38,336 bases of DNA. Origin: CAZITB01 sp964542055 (lineage in GTDB: Bacteria > Planctomycetota > Phycisphaerae > Sedimentisphaerales > CAMDDF01). The notes below the pieces were generated by a model, which saw only the letters and a program-made list of their open reading frames with translations, did no database searches and had not been told where the DNA came from. The stretch is from NCBI GenBank assembly GCA_964542055.1, contig CAZITB010000008.1, forward strand, positions 1 to 38,336, written 5' to 3'. The stretch's first letter is position 1; each line of letters opens with the position of its first letter. Shown here one piece after another: positions 17,720-26,352 of the stretch. The translations under genes and the position numbers were made by a program.

Positions 17720-18322
17720 ATGAACAAAAAGAATCTGGTAATCTTAGTCGCATCGATATCGATATTAATGTCAGCATTTATTTTCAACAATTCATTCGCT
17801 GATGAAAAAGCTAAATTCTCTCAACCGCCAAAAATCGCGGTCGTTAACATGCGTTACATCCTGCAGAAAACAAAAAAATACGGCGAATTCATCAAAAAAA
17901 TGCAGGCTGAAGCCGAAACCATTTCGCAGGAACTCAAACAGCTTTCACAGGATATCCAACAAGGTGAAAAAGAGCTTGAAACCCGCGTAAAAGGCAGCGC
18001 TGACTATCTACAGATGGCACAGGGACTTATGGAAAAAGAGGCAAGCCTCCAGGCCCGCAAGGAATTTCAGCAAAACCTGATGACCCTCAAGGAAAAACAG
18101 TGGACAGAGACAATGTACGAAGCTGTTAACAAGAAAGTCGAAGATATCGCCAAAGAGGAAAATATTCAGCTGGTTCTCGACGGCAATTCCGAGCTTGCTC
18201 GTGAAATTCCCGCCTCTAGTCCCAACGAACTGATCATGACCATCCGAACCAGAAAAGTTTTATACTTCTCTGATACCATTGATCTAACAGACAGAATCCT
18301 CGCTGAAATAGACGCACAATAA
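17720..18322 (+). CDS. ompH: OmpH/Skp-family periplasmic chaperone
   Basis: Holds unfolded outer-membrane proteins for BamA. At 200 aa, it has a signal peptide (cut near FNNSFA-DE), an N-terminal strand (KIAVVNMRYILQKTKKYGEF) and two long charged helices (about residues 55-150) that would form the tentacle coiled coil. The ribosome-binding site AAGGAGT is well spaced. Its position between bamA and lpxD supports the assignment. Confidence 0.88.
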   Translation: MNKKNLVILVASISILMSAFIFNNSFADEKAKFSQPPKIAVVNMRYILQKTKKYGEFIKKMQAEAETISQELKQLSQDIQQGEKELETRVKGSADYLQMAQGLMEKEASLQARKEFQQNLMTLKEKQWTETMYEAVNKKVEDIAKEENIQLVLDGNSELAREIPASSPNELIMTIRTRKVLYFSDTIDLTDRILAEIDAQ

Positions 18323-18335
18323 TTGGATTTCACTC

Positions 18336-19376
18336 ATGAAAAAGATAAGCCTCAATGAACTGGCTGAAAAAATAGATGCTCAGCTTGTCGGCGACGGTTC
18401 GGTCGAGATAAATAACCTGACCAGCCTGCAAAAAGCGCAACCCGACCAGTTGACCTATATAGAAAGTATGAAATATGCCGCAAAAGCAGCCGACACAAAA
18501 GCTGCTGCGCTGCTTACATCCCAGCAGCTGGAAAATTTCGAAAAACCTCAGCTTATTGTTAAAAACATCAATGCCGCTGTAATCGATATTTTAAACTTAT
18601 TCGCCCCGAAGCTCAAACCAGTTGAGCCCGGCGTGAATTCATCGGCATTTATCGAAACTACCGCGAAAGTAGCTGCAACCGCTTCGATCGGCCCAAACTG
18701 CTGCATTGGCCACAACGCGGTAATCGGCGAAAACTGTATTCTCGCTTCGGGCGTCTCTATCGGAGAAAATACCCAGATCGAAGAAAACACTCGCCTTGAC
18801 AGCAATGTTGTAGTTTACCACAACTGCAAAATCGGCAAAAACTGCCTTATCCAGGCAGGCTCTGTTATCGGAGCGATCGGTTTCGGATATTCATTCATAG
18901 ACGGTCAGCACCGGCTGATCCCCCACAATGGCGGGGTAATAATCGAAGACTGCGTCCACATTGGTGCAAACTGCTGCATTGACCGCGCAAAATTCGGCGA
19001 TACAATCATCGGCGCCGGAACAAAAATGGACAACCTCATCCAATTCGGCCATGGCTCAAGAACCGGCAAATGCTGTATTATTGTCTCGCAGGTGGGTATC
19101 GCCGGCAGCGTTGAAATAGGAAACGGCGTTGTAATCGGAGGTCAGGTCGGTATTGCCAACCTGGTAAAAATCGGCGACGGCACAAAAATCGGCGCACAAT
19201 CGGGCTTAATGTCCGATGTCGGCCCCGGACTCGAACTTCTCGGCGCACCCGCCGTCGATGCCAAAGAGCGCTTCAGGCAAATGATGGCAACCCAGAAATT
19301 GCCCGAAATGGTAAAGGAAATAAAAAGGTTAAATAAGAGGTTGGAAAAGCTTGAATCTTCAGCAGACAATAGCTAG
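18336..19376 (+). CDS. lpxD: UDP-3-O-acylglucosamine N-acyltransferase
   Basis: Third step of lipid A synthesis: N-acylates UDP-3-O-acyl-glucosamine from acyl-ACP. At 346 aa, it has an N-terminal uridine-binding domain (1-100), a left-handed beta-helix of hexapeptide repeats (about 105-310) and a C-terminal helix (KRLNKRLEKLESS). The catalytic histidine is H239 in NLIQFGHGSRTG, the position used in E. coli. The helix has several Cys-Cys pairs (121-122, 212-213), an uncommon detail. Its end overlaps the lpxC start by 26 nt. Confidence 0.95.
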   Translation: MKKISLNELAEKIDAQLVGDGSVEINNLTSLQKAQPDQLTYIESMKYAAKAADTKAAALLTSQQLENFEKPQLIVKNINAAVIDILNLFAPKLKPVEPGVNSSAFIETTAKVAATASIGPNCCIGHNAVIGENCILASGVSIGENTQIEENTRLDSNVVVYHNCKIGKNCLIQAGSVIGAIGFGYSFIDGQHRLIPHNGGVIIEDCVHIGANCCIDRAKFGDTIIGAGTKMDNLIQFGHGSRTGKCCIIVSQVGIAGSVEIGNGVVIGGQVGIANLVKIGDGTKIGAQSGLMSDVGPGLELLGAPAVDAKERFRQMMATQKLPEMVKEIKRLNKRLEKLESSADNS

Positions 19377-20661
19377 CGAAGCGAAATTTTCCGGTAAAGG
19401 ACTCTTTTCCGGTCAAGACGTAAAAGTCGTCTTCAAGCCTGCACCGGAAGATACGGGCATTGTCTTTGTCAGAACCGACCTGGAAGACCATGTCAGAATC
19501 CGAGCGGATATCAAAAACCTCGTAACCCGCGCTCGACGAACCGCGCTCAAAAAAGGCCAGGCCTCCGTCGAAACAACCGAACACTGCCTTGCCGCGATAA
19601 CCGCCCTGGGAATCGACAATATAATAGTAGAAGTAAGCAACATCGAACTGCCCGGCTTTGACGGTTCAAGCCTCGAATATTTTAGAACTCTCAAAAAAGC
19701 CGGCATTACGGCACAAAATACAAAACGCCAGGAAATCATCATCACCGAACCGATAAGCATAATCGACGGTGAATCCAGCATCTACGCCGTTCCCGCAAAA
19801 GAGAAAATCCTCAACGTAACCTACGACATGGACTACACCGCCCATACCGGTATCGGCAGACAACTTTACGTATTCGACCTGACAACCGAAAACTACGAAC
19901 GCAATCTCGCATCTTCCAGAACGTTTCTTCTCGAAGCTGAAGCAAAAATGATGCAGGCACGCGGAATCGGAACCCATCTTACCCCGCGCGATATCCTGGT
20001 AATAAATTCCGACGGGCCGATCAAAAACAGCTACCGTTTCGAAAACGAATGCGTAAGACACAAAGTAGTTGACCTTATCGGCGACCTCGTACTTGCTGGC
20101 GCGCCAATCAAAGGCAAAATCTTCTGCAGCAAAAGCGGCCACACGCAAAACCAGAAACTGGCCGAAAAACTCCAGCAGATGCACGAAAAACATAAACGTA
20201 TCCAGACACAGGGAACAGAAGCGCTGCTCGACATTAAACGCATTCAGCGGATACTCCCCCACAAATACCCGTTTCTGCTGGTTGACAGGGTGATCGAGCT
20301 TGCCCCTCGAGAAAGAATCGTCGGCATAAAAAACGTTACCTTCAACGAACAGTTTTTCCAGGGCCACTTTCCCGGCACTCCCATTATGCCCGGCGTGCTC
20401 ATAGTCGAAGCAATGGCACAGGTATCGGGTCTGCTCTTTTCACAAACGCTCGAACACACCGGTAAACTGGCGGTGCTGGTGAGTATGGACAACGTAAGAA
20501 TAAGAAAATCCGTCGTACCCGGCGACCAGCTAAAACTCACAAGCCAGGTAATTAAAGTCAGGCGCGCACTTGGACATTGCAGCTGTGTCGCAACGGTAAA
20601 CGACCAGGTTGCCGCACAGGCTGATATAAAATTCATGTTAATTGATGATGAAAGTATTTAA
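19351..20661 (+). CDS. lpxC/fabZ: LpxC-FabZ fusion: UDP-3-O-acyl-GlcNAc deacetylase plus hydroxyacyl-ACP dehydratase
   Basis: Two enzymes in one 436-aa chain. Residues 1-285 are the zinc deacetylase LpxC, the committed step of lipid A synthesis: E77-H78 (TTEHCLAA), DGSS, H237-K-x2-D241 (RHKVVDLIGD) and H264 (KSGHTQNQKL) are all present. Residues about 292-436 are FabZ, with H339 (QGHFPGTPIMPGV) and E353 (VEAMAQ). The start is TTG at 19351, required to keep the conserved NLQQTI N terminus, and it overlaps lpxD by 26 nt. Position 19 is Phe (GKGLFSG), where LpxC usually has His (GLHSG). Both enzymes draw on 3-hydroxyacyl-ACP, so the fusion joins the two branches. Similar fusions are known in Bacteroidetes and some other phyla. 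Confidence 0.95.
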   Translation: MNLQQTIASEAKFSGKGLFSGQDVKVVFKPAPEDTGIVFVRTDLEDHVRIRADIKNLVTRARRTALKKGQASVETTEHCLAAITALGIDNIIVEVSNIELPGFDGSSLEYFRTLKKAGITAQNTKRQEIIITEPISIIDGESSIYAVPAKEKILNVTYDMDYTAHTGIGRQLYVFDLTTENYERNLASSRTFLLEAEAKMMQARGIGTHLTPRDILVINSDGPIKNSYRFENECVRHKVVDLIGDLVLAGAPIKGKIFCSKSGHTQNQKLAEKLQQMHEKHKRIQTQGTEALLDIKRIQRILPHKYPFLLVDRVIELAPRERIVGIKNVTFNEQFFQGHFPGTPIMPGVLIVEAMAQVSGLLFSQTLEHTGKLAVLVSMDNVRIRKSVVPGDQLKLTSQVIKVRRALGHCSCVATVNDQVAAQADIKFMLIDDESI

Positions 20662-20693
20662 CCCTTGAGTTATTTTATGAGGTTTCAATTTTA

Positions 20694-21494
20694 ATGTCAC
20701 AAATACATCCTTCAGCTGTAATAGATAAAACAGCCCAGTTAGGGCAGAACGTAACCATAGGACCAAATACCGTCATCGGTGCAAATACCGTCATCGGCGA
20801 CAACTGCGTGCTCGATGCATGCGTAGTTATAGGAAAAGGCGTAACAATCGGCACTGGTAACCAGTTCTACGCCAATTGTGTGATAGGTAAAACACCCCAG
20901 GTTCTTGCCAGTGCACTAAGCTACGCCCAAGGCGATCTGTTTATCGGAAACAACAACGTCTTCCGCGAAAATGTTACGATCCACCCCGGTATGCACCCCG
21001 GCGACAAAACTGTTATCGGCAACGAAAATTTCATAATGATCGGCGTCCACATCGGCCATGATATCACACTCGAAGACAAGATTGTAATAAGCAACTACTC
21101 GCAGATAAGCGGCCACTGCAAAATCGAGACAGGCGTCTGGCTAAGCGCAATGGTCCTCATTCATCAGTTTGTAACCGTGGGCAAATGGTCCTACGCCGCC
21201 GGATTCACCGGCATAAACCACGACATACCGCCGTATGTTATCGTCAGCGGCCACTACCCGCCGGAAATAAGAGCTATAAACAAAAGAGGACTCGGCCGCG
21301 CAGGAATAACCGACCAGTCAAAAGACGATATCTTCGCAGCTTACAAAATTTTATACAGAACCGATGGTCCGCTGCTAGAAAAGGCAAAACAGCTTTTCGA
21401 ACAGAGCGAAGATCAAAACGTTAAAGATATGTGCAAAACCATCATCGAATCAAGTAAACACAGATTCGGTAGATACCTCGAATTGTTCAGATAA
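20694..21494 (+). CDS. lpxA: UDP-GlcNAc O-acyltransferase
   Basis: First step of lipid A synthesis: transfers a 3-hydroxyacyl chain from ACP to UDP-GlcNAc (or to its 3-amino analogue). At 266 aa, it has a hexapeptide beta-helix (IGPNTVIGANTVIGDNC and onward) and the catalytic histidine in HIGHDITLED. The C-terminal part (PPYVIVSGHYPPEIRAINKR) matches the conserved LpxA helical-domain entry. It follows lpxC/fabZ by 32 nt, with GAGG ahead of the ATG, and precedes the Gfo/Idh gene by 11 nt. Confidence 0.95.
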   Translation: MSQIHPSAVIDKTAQLGQNVTIGPNTVIGANTVIGDNCVLDACVVIGKGVTIGTGNQFYANCVIGKTPQVLASALSYAQGDLFIGNNNVFRENVTIHPGMHPGDKTVIGNENFIMIGVHIGHDITLEDKIVISNYSQISGHCKIETGVWLSAMVLIHQFVTVGKWSYAAGFTGINHDIPPYVIVSGHYPPEIRAINKRGLGRAGITDQSKDDIFAAYKILYRTDGPLLEKAKQLFEQSEDQNVKDMCKTIIESSKHRFGRYLELFR

Positions 21495-21505
21495 CAGGGA
21501 ATAAA

Positions 21506-22528
21506 ATGTCAAAATTGAGAACAGCAGTTGTCGGCGCCGGAAAGATGGGGAACATCCATTCGAAAGTTTATTCTCAGCTGGACCAGTCGCAGTTTGTCGG
21601 AATTTTCGACATCGATAAACAAAAAGCCCAGCAACTCGCCGATAACTTCCAAACCCCAGCATTCGACAGTCTCGAAGAGATGGTCGGCAAAGTCGATGCG
21701 GTAACCATTTCGGCTCCAACCGTTGCCCACCTCGAACTAGCAACGTTTTTTATCGAAAACAACATTGCGGTAATGATCGAAAAACCTCTGGCTGTTACTT
21801 CCAAACAGGGCAAAAAAATTGTCAACCTTGCCAAAAAGAAAAACATCGTCGCCGCAGTCGGCCATTCTGAAAGATGTAACCCCGTCGTCCAGGCCATGAA
21901 AAGGCTTGATATCGAACCAAAATTCATCGAAGCCACCCGCGTGAGTCCATATCCTTTCCGGTCAACCGACATCGGTGTTGTGCTTGATGTAATGATCCAC
22001 GATATCGACATCATCCTTGCACTTGCACATAGCAAAATCGTTGACGTCCAGGCCGCCGGCGTAAACGTAATCGCAGACAACGAAGACATCTGCAACGCCC
22101 GCATCAGTTTCGCCAACGGCTGCATCGCAAATGTAACCGCATCGCGACTTGCACTTTCGACCACCCGAAAATTCCGAATTTTCTCCCGCCAGGCGTATTT
22201 AAGCCTCGATTATCTCAAAAAAGAGGGCCTCATTGTTAAAGCCGACAAAAACATCGACATCCTAAAATGGATAAAAGAAAATCAGGAAAAGGGCGATTTT
22301 GATTTCTCCGCCGTCAACTGGCCAGAACTTCTACACGTCGAACAGCTGGATATACAAGACAAAGAGCCGCTCAAAGTTGAACAGGATTCTTTCCTTAACT
22401 CAATTCTCGACAACTCGAAAAAGCCCGAAGTTACCGCCGCCGAAGGTCTTGCCGCTCTTGAATGTGCCGAGCAGATTCTAAAATCACTGAAAAAAAATAA
22501 GTGGGACAATTCAGACATTTCTAAATAA
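21506..22528 (+). CDS. Gfo/Idh/MocA-family NAD(P)-dependent oxidoreductase, GnnA-like by context
   Basis: A 340-aa two-domain sugar oxidoreductase. The N-terminal Rossmann fold has VVGAGKMGNIHS (GxGxxG), and the catalytic-lysine motif is EKPLAV. HxxD-like residues occur in VMIHDIDIILAL. It starts 11 nt after lpxA, so cotranslation is likely. In Acidithiobacillus and Leptospira, GnnA of this family oxidises UDP-GlcNAc at C3 so that GnnB can aminate it for an amide-linked lipid A. That role fits here, but no GnnB-type aminotransferase is in the window, so the substrate is inference. A terminator hairpin lies just after the stop. Confidence 0.85.
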   Translation: MSKLRTAVVGAGKMGNIHSKVYSQLDQSQFVGIFDIDKQKAQQLADNFQTPAFDSLEEMVGKVDAVTISAPTVAHLELATFFIENNIAVMIEKPLAVTSKQGKKIVNLAKKKNIVAAVGHSERCNPVVQAMKRLDIEPKFIEATRVSPYPFRSTDIGVVLDVMIHDIDIILALAHSKIVDVQAAGVNVIADNEDICNARISFANGCIANVTASRLALSTTRKFRIFSRQAYLSLDYLKKEGLIVKADKNIDILKWIKENQEKGDFDFSAVNWPELLHVEQLDIQDKEPLKVEQDSFLNSILDNSKKPEVTAAEGLAALECAEQILKSLKKNKWDNSDISK

Positions 22529-22561
22529 AAAAATAGGCCGGCACTTATGAAGGTACCGGCC
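22527..22561 (-). terminator. intrinsic terminator for nfi (leftward)
   Basis: The stem GGCCGG/CCGGCC (22536-22541 and 22556-22561) is followed on the minus strand by a TATTTTTTTATTT tract. It therefore ends leftward transcripts from nfi. In the rightward sense there is no T-tract. Confidence 0.7.
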
Positions 22562-22575
22562 CAGGAGGAGGAATT

Positions 22576-22629
22576 ATGATTAAGTTAGTTATTAGCTTTA
22601 ATATGAACTTACCCCAAACGATTCGCTGA
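22576..22629 (+). CDS. candidate 17-codon mini-ORF with strong Shine-Dalgarno
   Basis: ATG at 22576 follows AGGAGGAGGA by 4 nt, close to an ideal ribosome-binding site, and encodes MIKLVISFNMNLPQTIR before TGA. The peptide matches nothing I know. It could be a translated small protein, a leader, or the stub of a lost gene; the site could also be chance. It lies about 50 nt after the Gfo/Idh stop. Confidence 0.3.
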   Translation: MIKLVISFNMNLPQTIR

Positions 22630-22701
22630 TAAGTTTAACACATATTGATTTTGAATAATCACAATATTTTTTTAAATTTTGTAATTATCTTGCTGTTAAC
22701 T

Positions 22702-23379
22702 TTAGAAAATTTCTCTTTTCAATCTCGAAACCATCAAATGTGCCTCCCTGGTGGGTTCCGGCAGTCTGTACTTTATCGCGTTATCCAGCACAATATTTAC
22801 AGAACTTTTAATATCGCATTCATGTCCCGGTGATATGAACAATGGCTTTATTCCGCTGCGGCTGCATAAAACCGCCCCGATAATCTCATCTTTGTACCGC
22901 AAATCGCTAAAATTGCCTTTTTCCAGCTTGAAAACGTCAAATTCTCCCACTAATCGGCTCTTTGCACAACCAACCGTCGGCAGATCGAAAAACAGCCCCA
23001 AATGAGTGGCCAGCCCCAATTTCCGCGGATGAGCGATCCCCTGGCCATCAATAACAAAAACATCCGGTACAATTTTCAACTTTTTAACCGCTTCGATACA
23101 CCCAAACCCCTCCCGAAATGACAGCAAACCCGGGATATAGGGGAAATTCAACTCCGTAACCGCATATTGCCTTTCAAGAACCTCGCTCGTGCCGTATTCC
23201 ATCACAACCACACCCGCGATCAGCTTGCCTTTTTCCTTGATTATCGAACAATCCAGCCCCGCAACAGTCTTCAAACGCTTTTTCACCGGCTTTAGCCGAA
23301 TCCTGCCCGCCAGCTCATTCTGAAGCGCCGCCGCAGCACTATAAGACAAATTCCAATCATGTAACTCTTTAACTTCCAT
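22702..23379 (-). CDS. nfi: endonuclease V
   Basis: Cuts DNA (and RNA) one base 3' of deoxyinosine and other lesions. At 225 aa, it has metal ligands and active-site residues where the family has them: D43 (AGLDCS), E90 in YIPGLLSFRE, D111 and H117 in DGQGIAHPRK. The YIPG wedge is intact. It stands alone on the minus strand, divergent from uvrA, another repair gene, with a terminator downstream at 22527-22561. Confidence 0.95.
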   Translation of the reverse strand: MEVKELHDWNLSYSAAAALQNELAGRIRLKPVKKRLKTVAGLDCSIIKEKGKLIAGVVVMEYGTSEVLERQYAVTELNFPYIPGLLSFREGFGCIEAVKKLKIVPDVFVIDGQGIAHPRKLGLATHLGLFFDLPTVGCAKSRLVGEFDVFKLEKGNFSDLRYKDEIIGAVLCSRSGIKPLFISPGHECDIKSSVNIVLDNAIKYRLPEPTREAHLMVSRLKREIF

Positions 23380-23421
23380 AACCTTATGTTCAATTTAATT
23401 TGTTTCCCCCAAAGAAAAAGT

Positions 23422-23450
23422 TTTACTATCAGGCAAAAATAAGATACAAT
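23422..23450 (+). promoter_or_regulatory. candidate uvrA promoter
   Basis: TTTACT (23422-23427), a 17-nt spacer, TACAAT (23445-23450). It is in the divergent nfi/uvrA gap. Confidence 0.4.
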
Positions 23451-23461
23451 AATTAATTACT

Positions 23462-23477
23462 CTGTAAACATATATAG
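23462..23477 (+). promoter_or_regulatory. LexA-box-like sequence ahead of uvrA
   Basis: CTGT, 8 AT-rich bases, ATAG: one mismatch from the gammaproteobacterial SOS box CTGT-N8-ACAG. It lies right at the predicted uvrA transcription start. LexA sites differ between phyla, so this may be coincidence. Confidence 0.2.
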
Positions 23478-23505
23478 TAACTATGATGTATATCCTAACA
23501 TAATT

Positions 23506-26352
23506 ATGGCTGATGCAAAATACATAAACATTAGAGGTGCCGCCGAGCACAACCTCAAAAATATCGATATCGACATCCCCCGCGATAAGCTTGTCGTCAT
23601 AACAGGCCTGTCCGGCTCTGGAAAAAGTTCGCTCGCTTTCGACACCATCTACGCCGAGGGCCAGCGAAAATATGTCGAATCATTAAGCACATACGCTCGC
23701 CAGTTCCTTGAACAAATGCGAAAACCCGTCTTCGAAAGCATCGAGGGCCTGCCGCCAACTATTGCCATTGAACAGCGATCAAGCGGCTCGAATCCCCGCT
23801 CAACAGTGGCGACAACCACCGAAATTTACGATTATTTCAGGGTACTCTTCGCCCGAGCGGGCCAGCCGCACTGCTGGATTTGCGGCAGAGAAATTACCGC
23901 CCAGCATTCCTCACAGATCGTCCAGGCGATACTTTCAAACCCAGACGGCACCCGTGTCCAGGTATGCGCACCGCTGGTAAGGGGCCAAAAAGGTACCCAC
24001 AAAGACATTTTTCAGAAAGTCCAGCGAGAAGGCTTTGTCCGTGTCAGGGTTGACGGCACCGTTTACGATGTCAAAAAAATACCAGAACTCGAAAAAAACA
24101 AAAAACATGATATCGAAGCAGTCATTGACCGTCTGGTCATTCGGCCTGAGATCAGCGTCCGCCTGGCAGACTCTATCGAAACCGCCTTGAAAATTGGAGA
24201 CGGACTGGTTATTGCCATGCTCCAGGACCCCGACCAGAAAAATTCATCCAACTGGACCGACCAGGTTTACAGCGAAAAATTCGCCTGCCACCTCCACCCC
24301 GAAGCCTCGCTGGCTGAACTTTCGCCACGGCTATTTAGCTTCAACAGCCCCTACGGAGCATGTCCCGCCTGTGACGGATTGGGAACGATGCTCGAATTCG
24401 ACCCAGACCTTATCGTCCCCGACAAAGATGTCTCGCTAGAAAACGGAGCCATCGACGCATGGCGAAAGGGCGGCAAAAGAATGAATATATTCTACAACCG
24501 CCTGATAAAAAGATTCTGCAAGGATTTCAACACCAGCAAAGCCATCCCCTATAAACAGATACCGCCGGAAGTCGAAAAAATCCTGCTATACGGAACCAAC
24601 GATGCCGACGAGCAAAAATACGGCACTTCATTCGAAGGCGTAATCCCCAACCTCAACAAAAGATGGCACAACACCACCAGCGAATATGTCAAAACCCGCC
24701 TTCACGGCTACCTTTCCGAAAAACCCTGCGATCTCTGCAAAGGCGCAAGACTTCGCCAGGAAGCGCTCTCGGTATTAATCGGCGGCTTGAGCATCGACAA
24801 GGTTTCACGAATGAGCATCGAAAAAGCATGGCAATTTTTCGAAAACCTCCACTTTGATACCGAAAGAACCTTTATAGCCTCCCAGCCAATGAAAGAAATA
24901 AAATCCCGTCTTCAGTTTCTGCTCGATGTCGGCCTGGGCTATCTCACACTCGATCGAACCAGCCGAACACTCTCCGGCGGTGAAGCCCAGCGAATCCGCC
25001 TGGCAACTCAGGTCGGCTCCGGCCTTGTCGGCTGCTGCTACGTACTCGACGAACCGACCATCGGATTGCACCGCCGCGACAATGACCGGCTGATGACCAT
25101 ACTAAGACGCCTCACTGACATCGGCAACTCCGTACTGGTTGTCGAACATGATGAAGATGTCATCGCAAAAGCTGATCACATAATCGACATCGGCCCAGCC
25201 GCAGGTGCCCACGGCGGAAAACTTATCGCCCAGGGCACTTATGACCAGATTTGCGCCAATCCCGAATCCGTTACCGGAAAATATCTTTCAGGCGAAAAAC
25301 ATATCGAAATACCAAAAAAACGCCGCCGCGTTTCGCTCACCAAAGCCATAACCGTAAAAGGCGCAGCCGAAAACAATCTCAAAAACCTCGATGTCAAATT
25401 CCCCATCGGCGTATTTACCTGTGTTACCGGCGTTAGCGGCTCGGGCAAAAGCACCCTGGTCAACGAAATCCTGTTAAAATCCCTCAAGCGAAAACTCTAC
25501 GGTTCAAGAGAAAAACCCGGCAAACACAAATCCATCCTCGGCACCTCGAACGTTGATAAGGTAATCGAAATCGACCAGTCACCAATCGGCCGAACCCCGC
25601 GATCGAACCCTGCCACATACACTGGCGTCTTTGACCTCATCCGCCAGCTTTTCGCAAAAACCCGCGAAGCCAAGATCCGCGGCTACAAGCCCGGACGCTT
25701 TAGCTTCAATATCAAGGGCGGCCGCTGCGAACATTGCCAGGGCCAGGGTACCAAAAAAATTGAAATGCACTTTCTGCCTGACGTTTACGTCACATGCGAC
25801 CAGTGCAAGGGCTCCCGCTACAATCCCGAAACGCTCCAGATAACCTACAAAGGCAAAAACATCGCCGATGTGCTTGACATGCCCGTCGAAGAATCGCTCG
25901 AATTTTTCGCCAACTTCCCCAAGATCGTCCGCCTGCTAAAGGCACTCTCCGACGTCGGTCTGGGCTATATGAAACTCGGCCAGGCATCCACAACACTCTC
26001 AGGCGGCGAAGCCCAGCGAGTAAAACTTGCATCCGAACTGGGCAAACCCTCAACAGGCCACACGTTGTATCTACTCGACGAACCGACAACCGGCCTGCAC
26101 TTTGCCGACATCCACAACTTGATAAACGTACTCCGCAGGCTCTGCGACCTGGGCAACACGGTACTGGTTATTGAACACAATCTCGACGTGATAAAAATTT
26201 CCGATTACATCATCGACCTGGGTCCCGAAGGCGGCGACGCAGGCGGCCAGATCATCGCAACCGGCAGCCCCGAAGAAATCGCACACAACGGCTTCGACCA
26301 GAGCTACACCGCAAAATACCTCAAAACCCGCCTCGAAGAAGATAATCTATAA
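23506..26352 (+). CDS. uvrA: excinuclease ABC subunit A
   Basis: Damage-sensing ATPase of nucleotide excision repair; 948 aa, full length. It has two ABC modules: Walker A GLSGSGKSS near residue 33 and GVSGSGKST near residue 645, each with an LSGGEAQR signature. Zinc modules are visible as CxxC pairs (CWICGRE, CPACDG with CDLCKG, CEHCQG with CDQCKG). No clear Shine-Dalgarno precedes ATG 23506. The gene is followed directly by the convergent FtsB-like gene, which ends one base after it. Confidence 0.98.
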   Translation: MADAKYINIRGAAEHNLKNIDIDIPRDKLVVITGLSGSGKSSLAFDTIYAEGQRKYVESLSTYARQFLEQMRKPVFESIEGLPPTIAIEQRSSGSNPRSTVATTTEIYDYFRVLFARAGQPHCWICGREITAQHSSQIVQAILSNPDGTRVQVCAPLVRGQKGTHKDIFQKVQREGFVRVRVDGTVYDVKKIPELEKNKKHDIEAVIDRLVIRPEISVRLADSIETALKIGDGLVIAMLQDPDQKNSSNWTDQVYSEKFACHLHPEASLAELSPRLFSFNSPYGACPACDGLGTMLEFDPDLIVPDKDVSLENGAIDAWRKGGKRMNIFYNRLIKRFCKDFNTSKAIPYKQIPPEVEKILLYGTNDADEQKYGTSFEGVIPNLNKRWHNTTSEYVKTRLHGYLSEKPCDLCKGARLRQEALSVLIGGLSIDKVSRMSIEKAWQFFENLHFDTERTFIASQPMKEIKSRLQFLLDVGLGYLTLDRTSRTLSGGEAQRIRLATQVGSGLVGCCYVLDEPTIGLHRRDNDRLMTILRRLTDIGNSVLVVEHDEDVIAKADHIIDIGPAAGAHGGKLIAQGTYDQICANPESVTGKYLSGEKHIEIPKKRRRVSLTKAITVKGAAENNLKNLDVKFPIGVFTCVTGVSGSGKSTLVNEILLKSLKRKLYGSREKPGKHKSILGTSNVDKVIEIDQSPIGRTPRSNPATYTGVFDLIRQLFAKTREAKIRGYKPGRFSFNIKGGRCEHCQGQGTKKIEMHFLPDVYVTCDQCKGSRYNPETLQITYKGKNIADVLDMPVEESLEFFANFPKIVRLLKALSDVGLGYMKLGQASTTLSGGEAQRVKLASELGKPSTGHTLYLLDEPTTGLHFADIHNLINVLRRLCDLGNTVLVIEHNLDVIKISDYIIDLGPEGGDAGGQIIATGSPEEIAHNGFDQSYTAKYLKTRLEEDNL

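Noticed and set aside
19666..20367. A 233-codon minus-strand frame inside lpxC/fabZ
   Set aside because: Antisense shadow; the plus-strand fusion has complete catalytic motifs.
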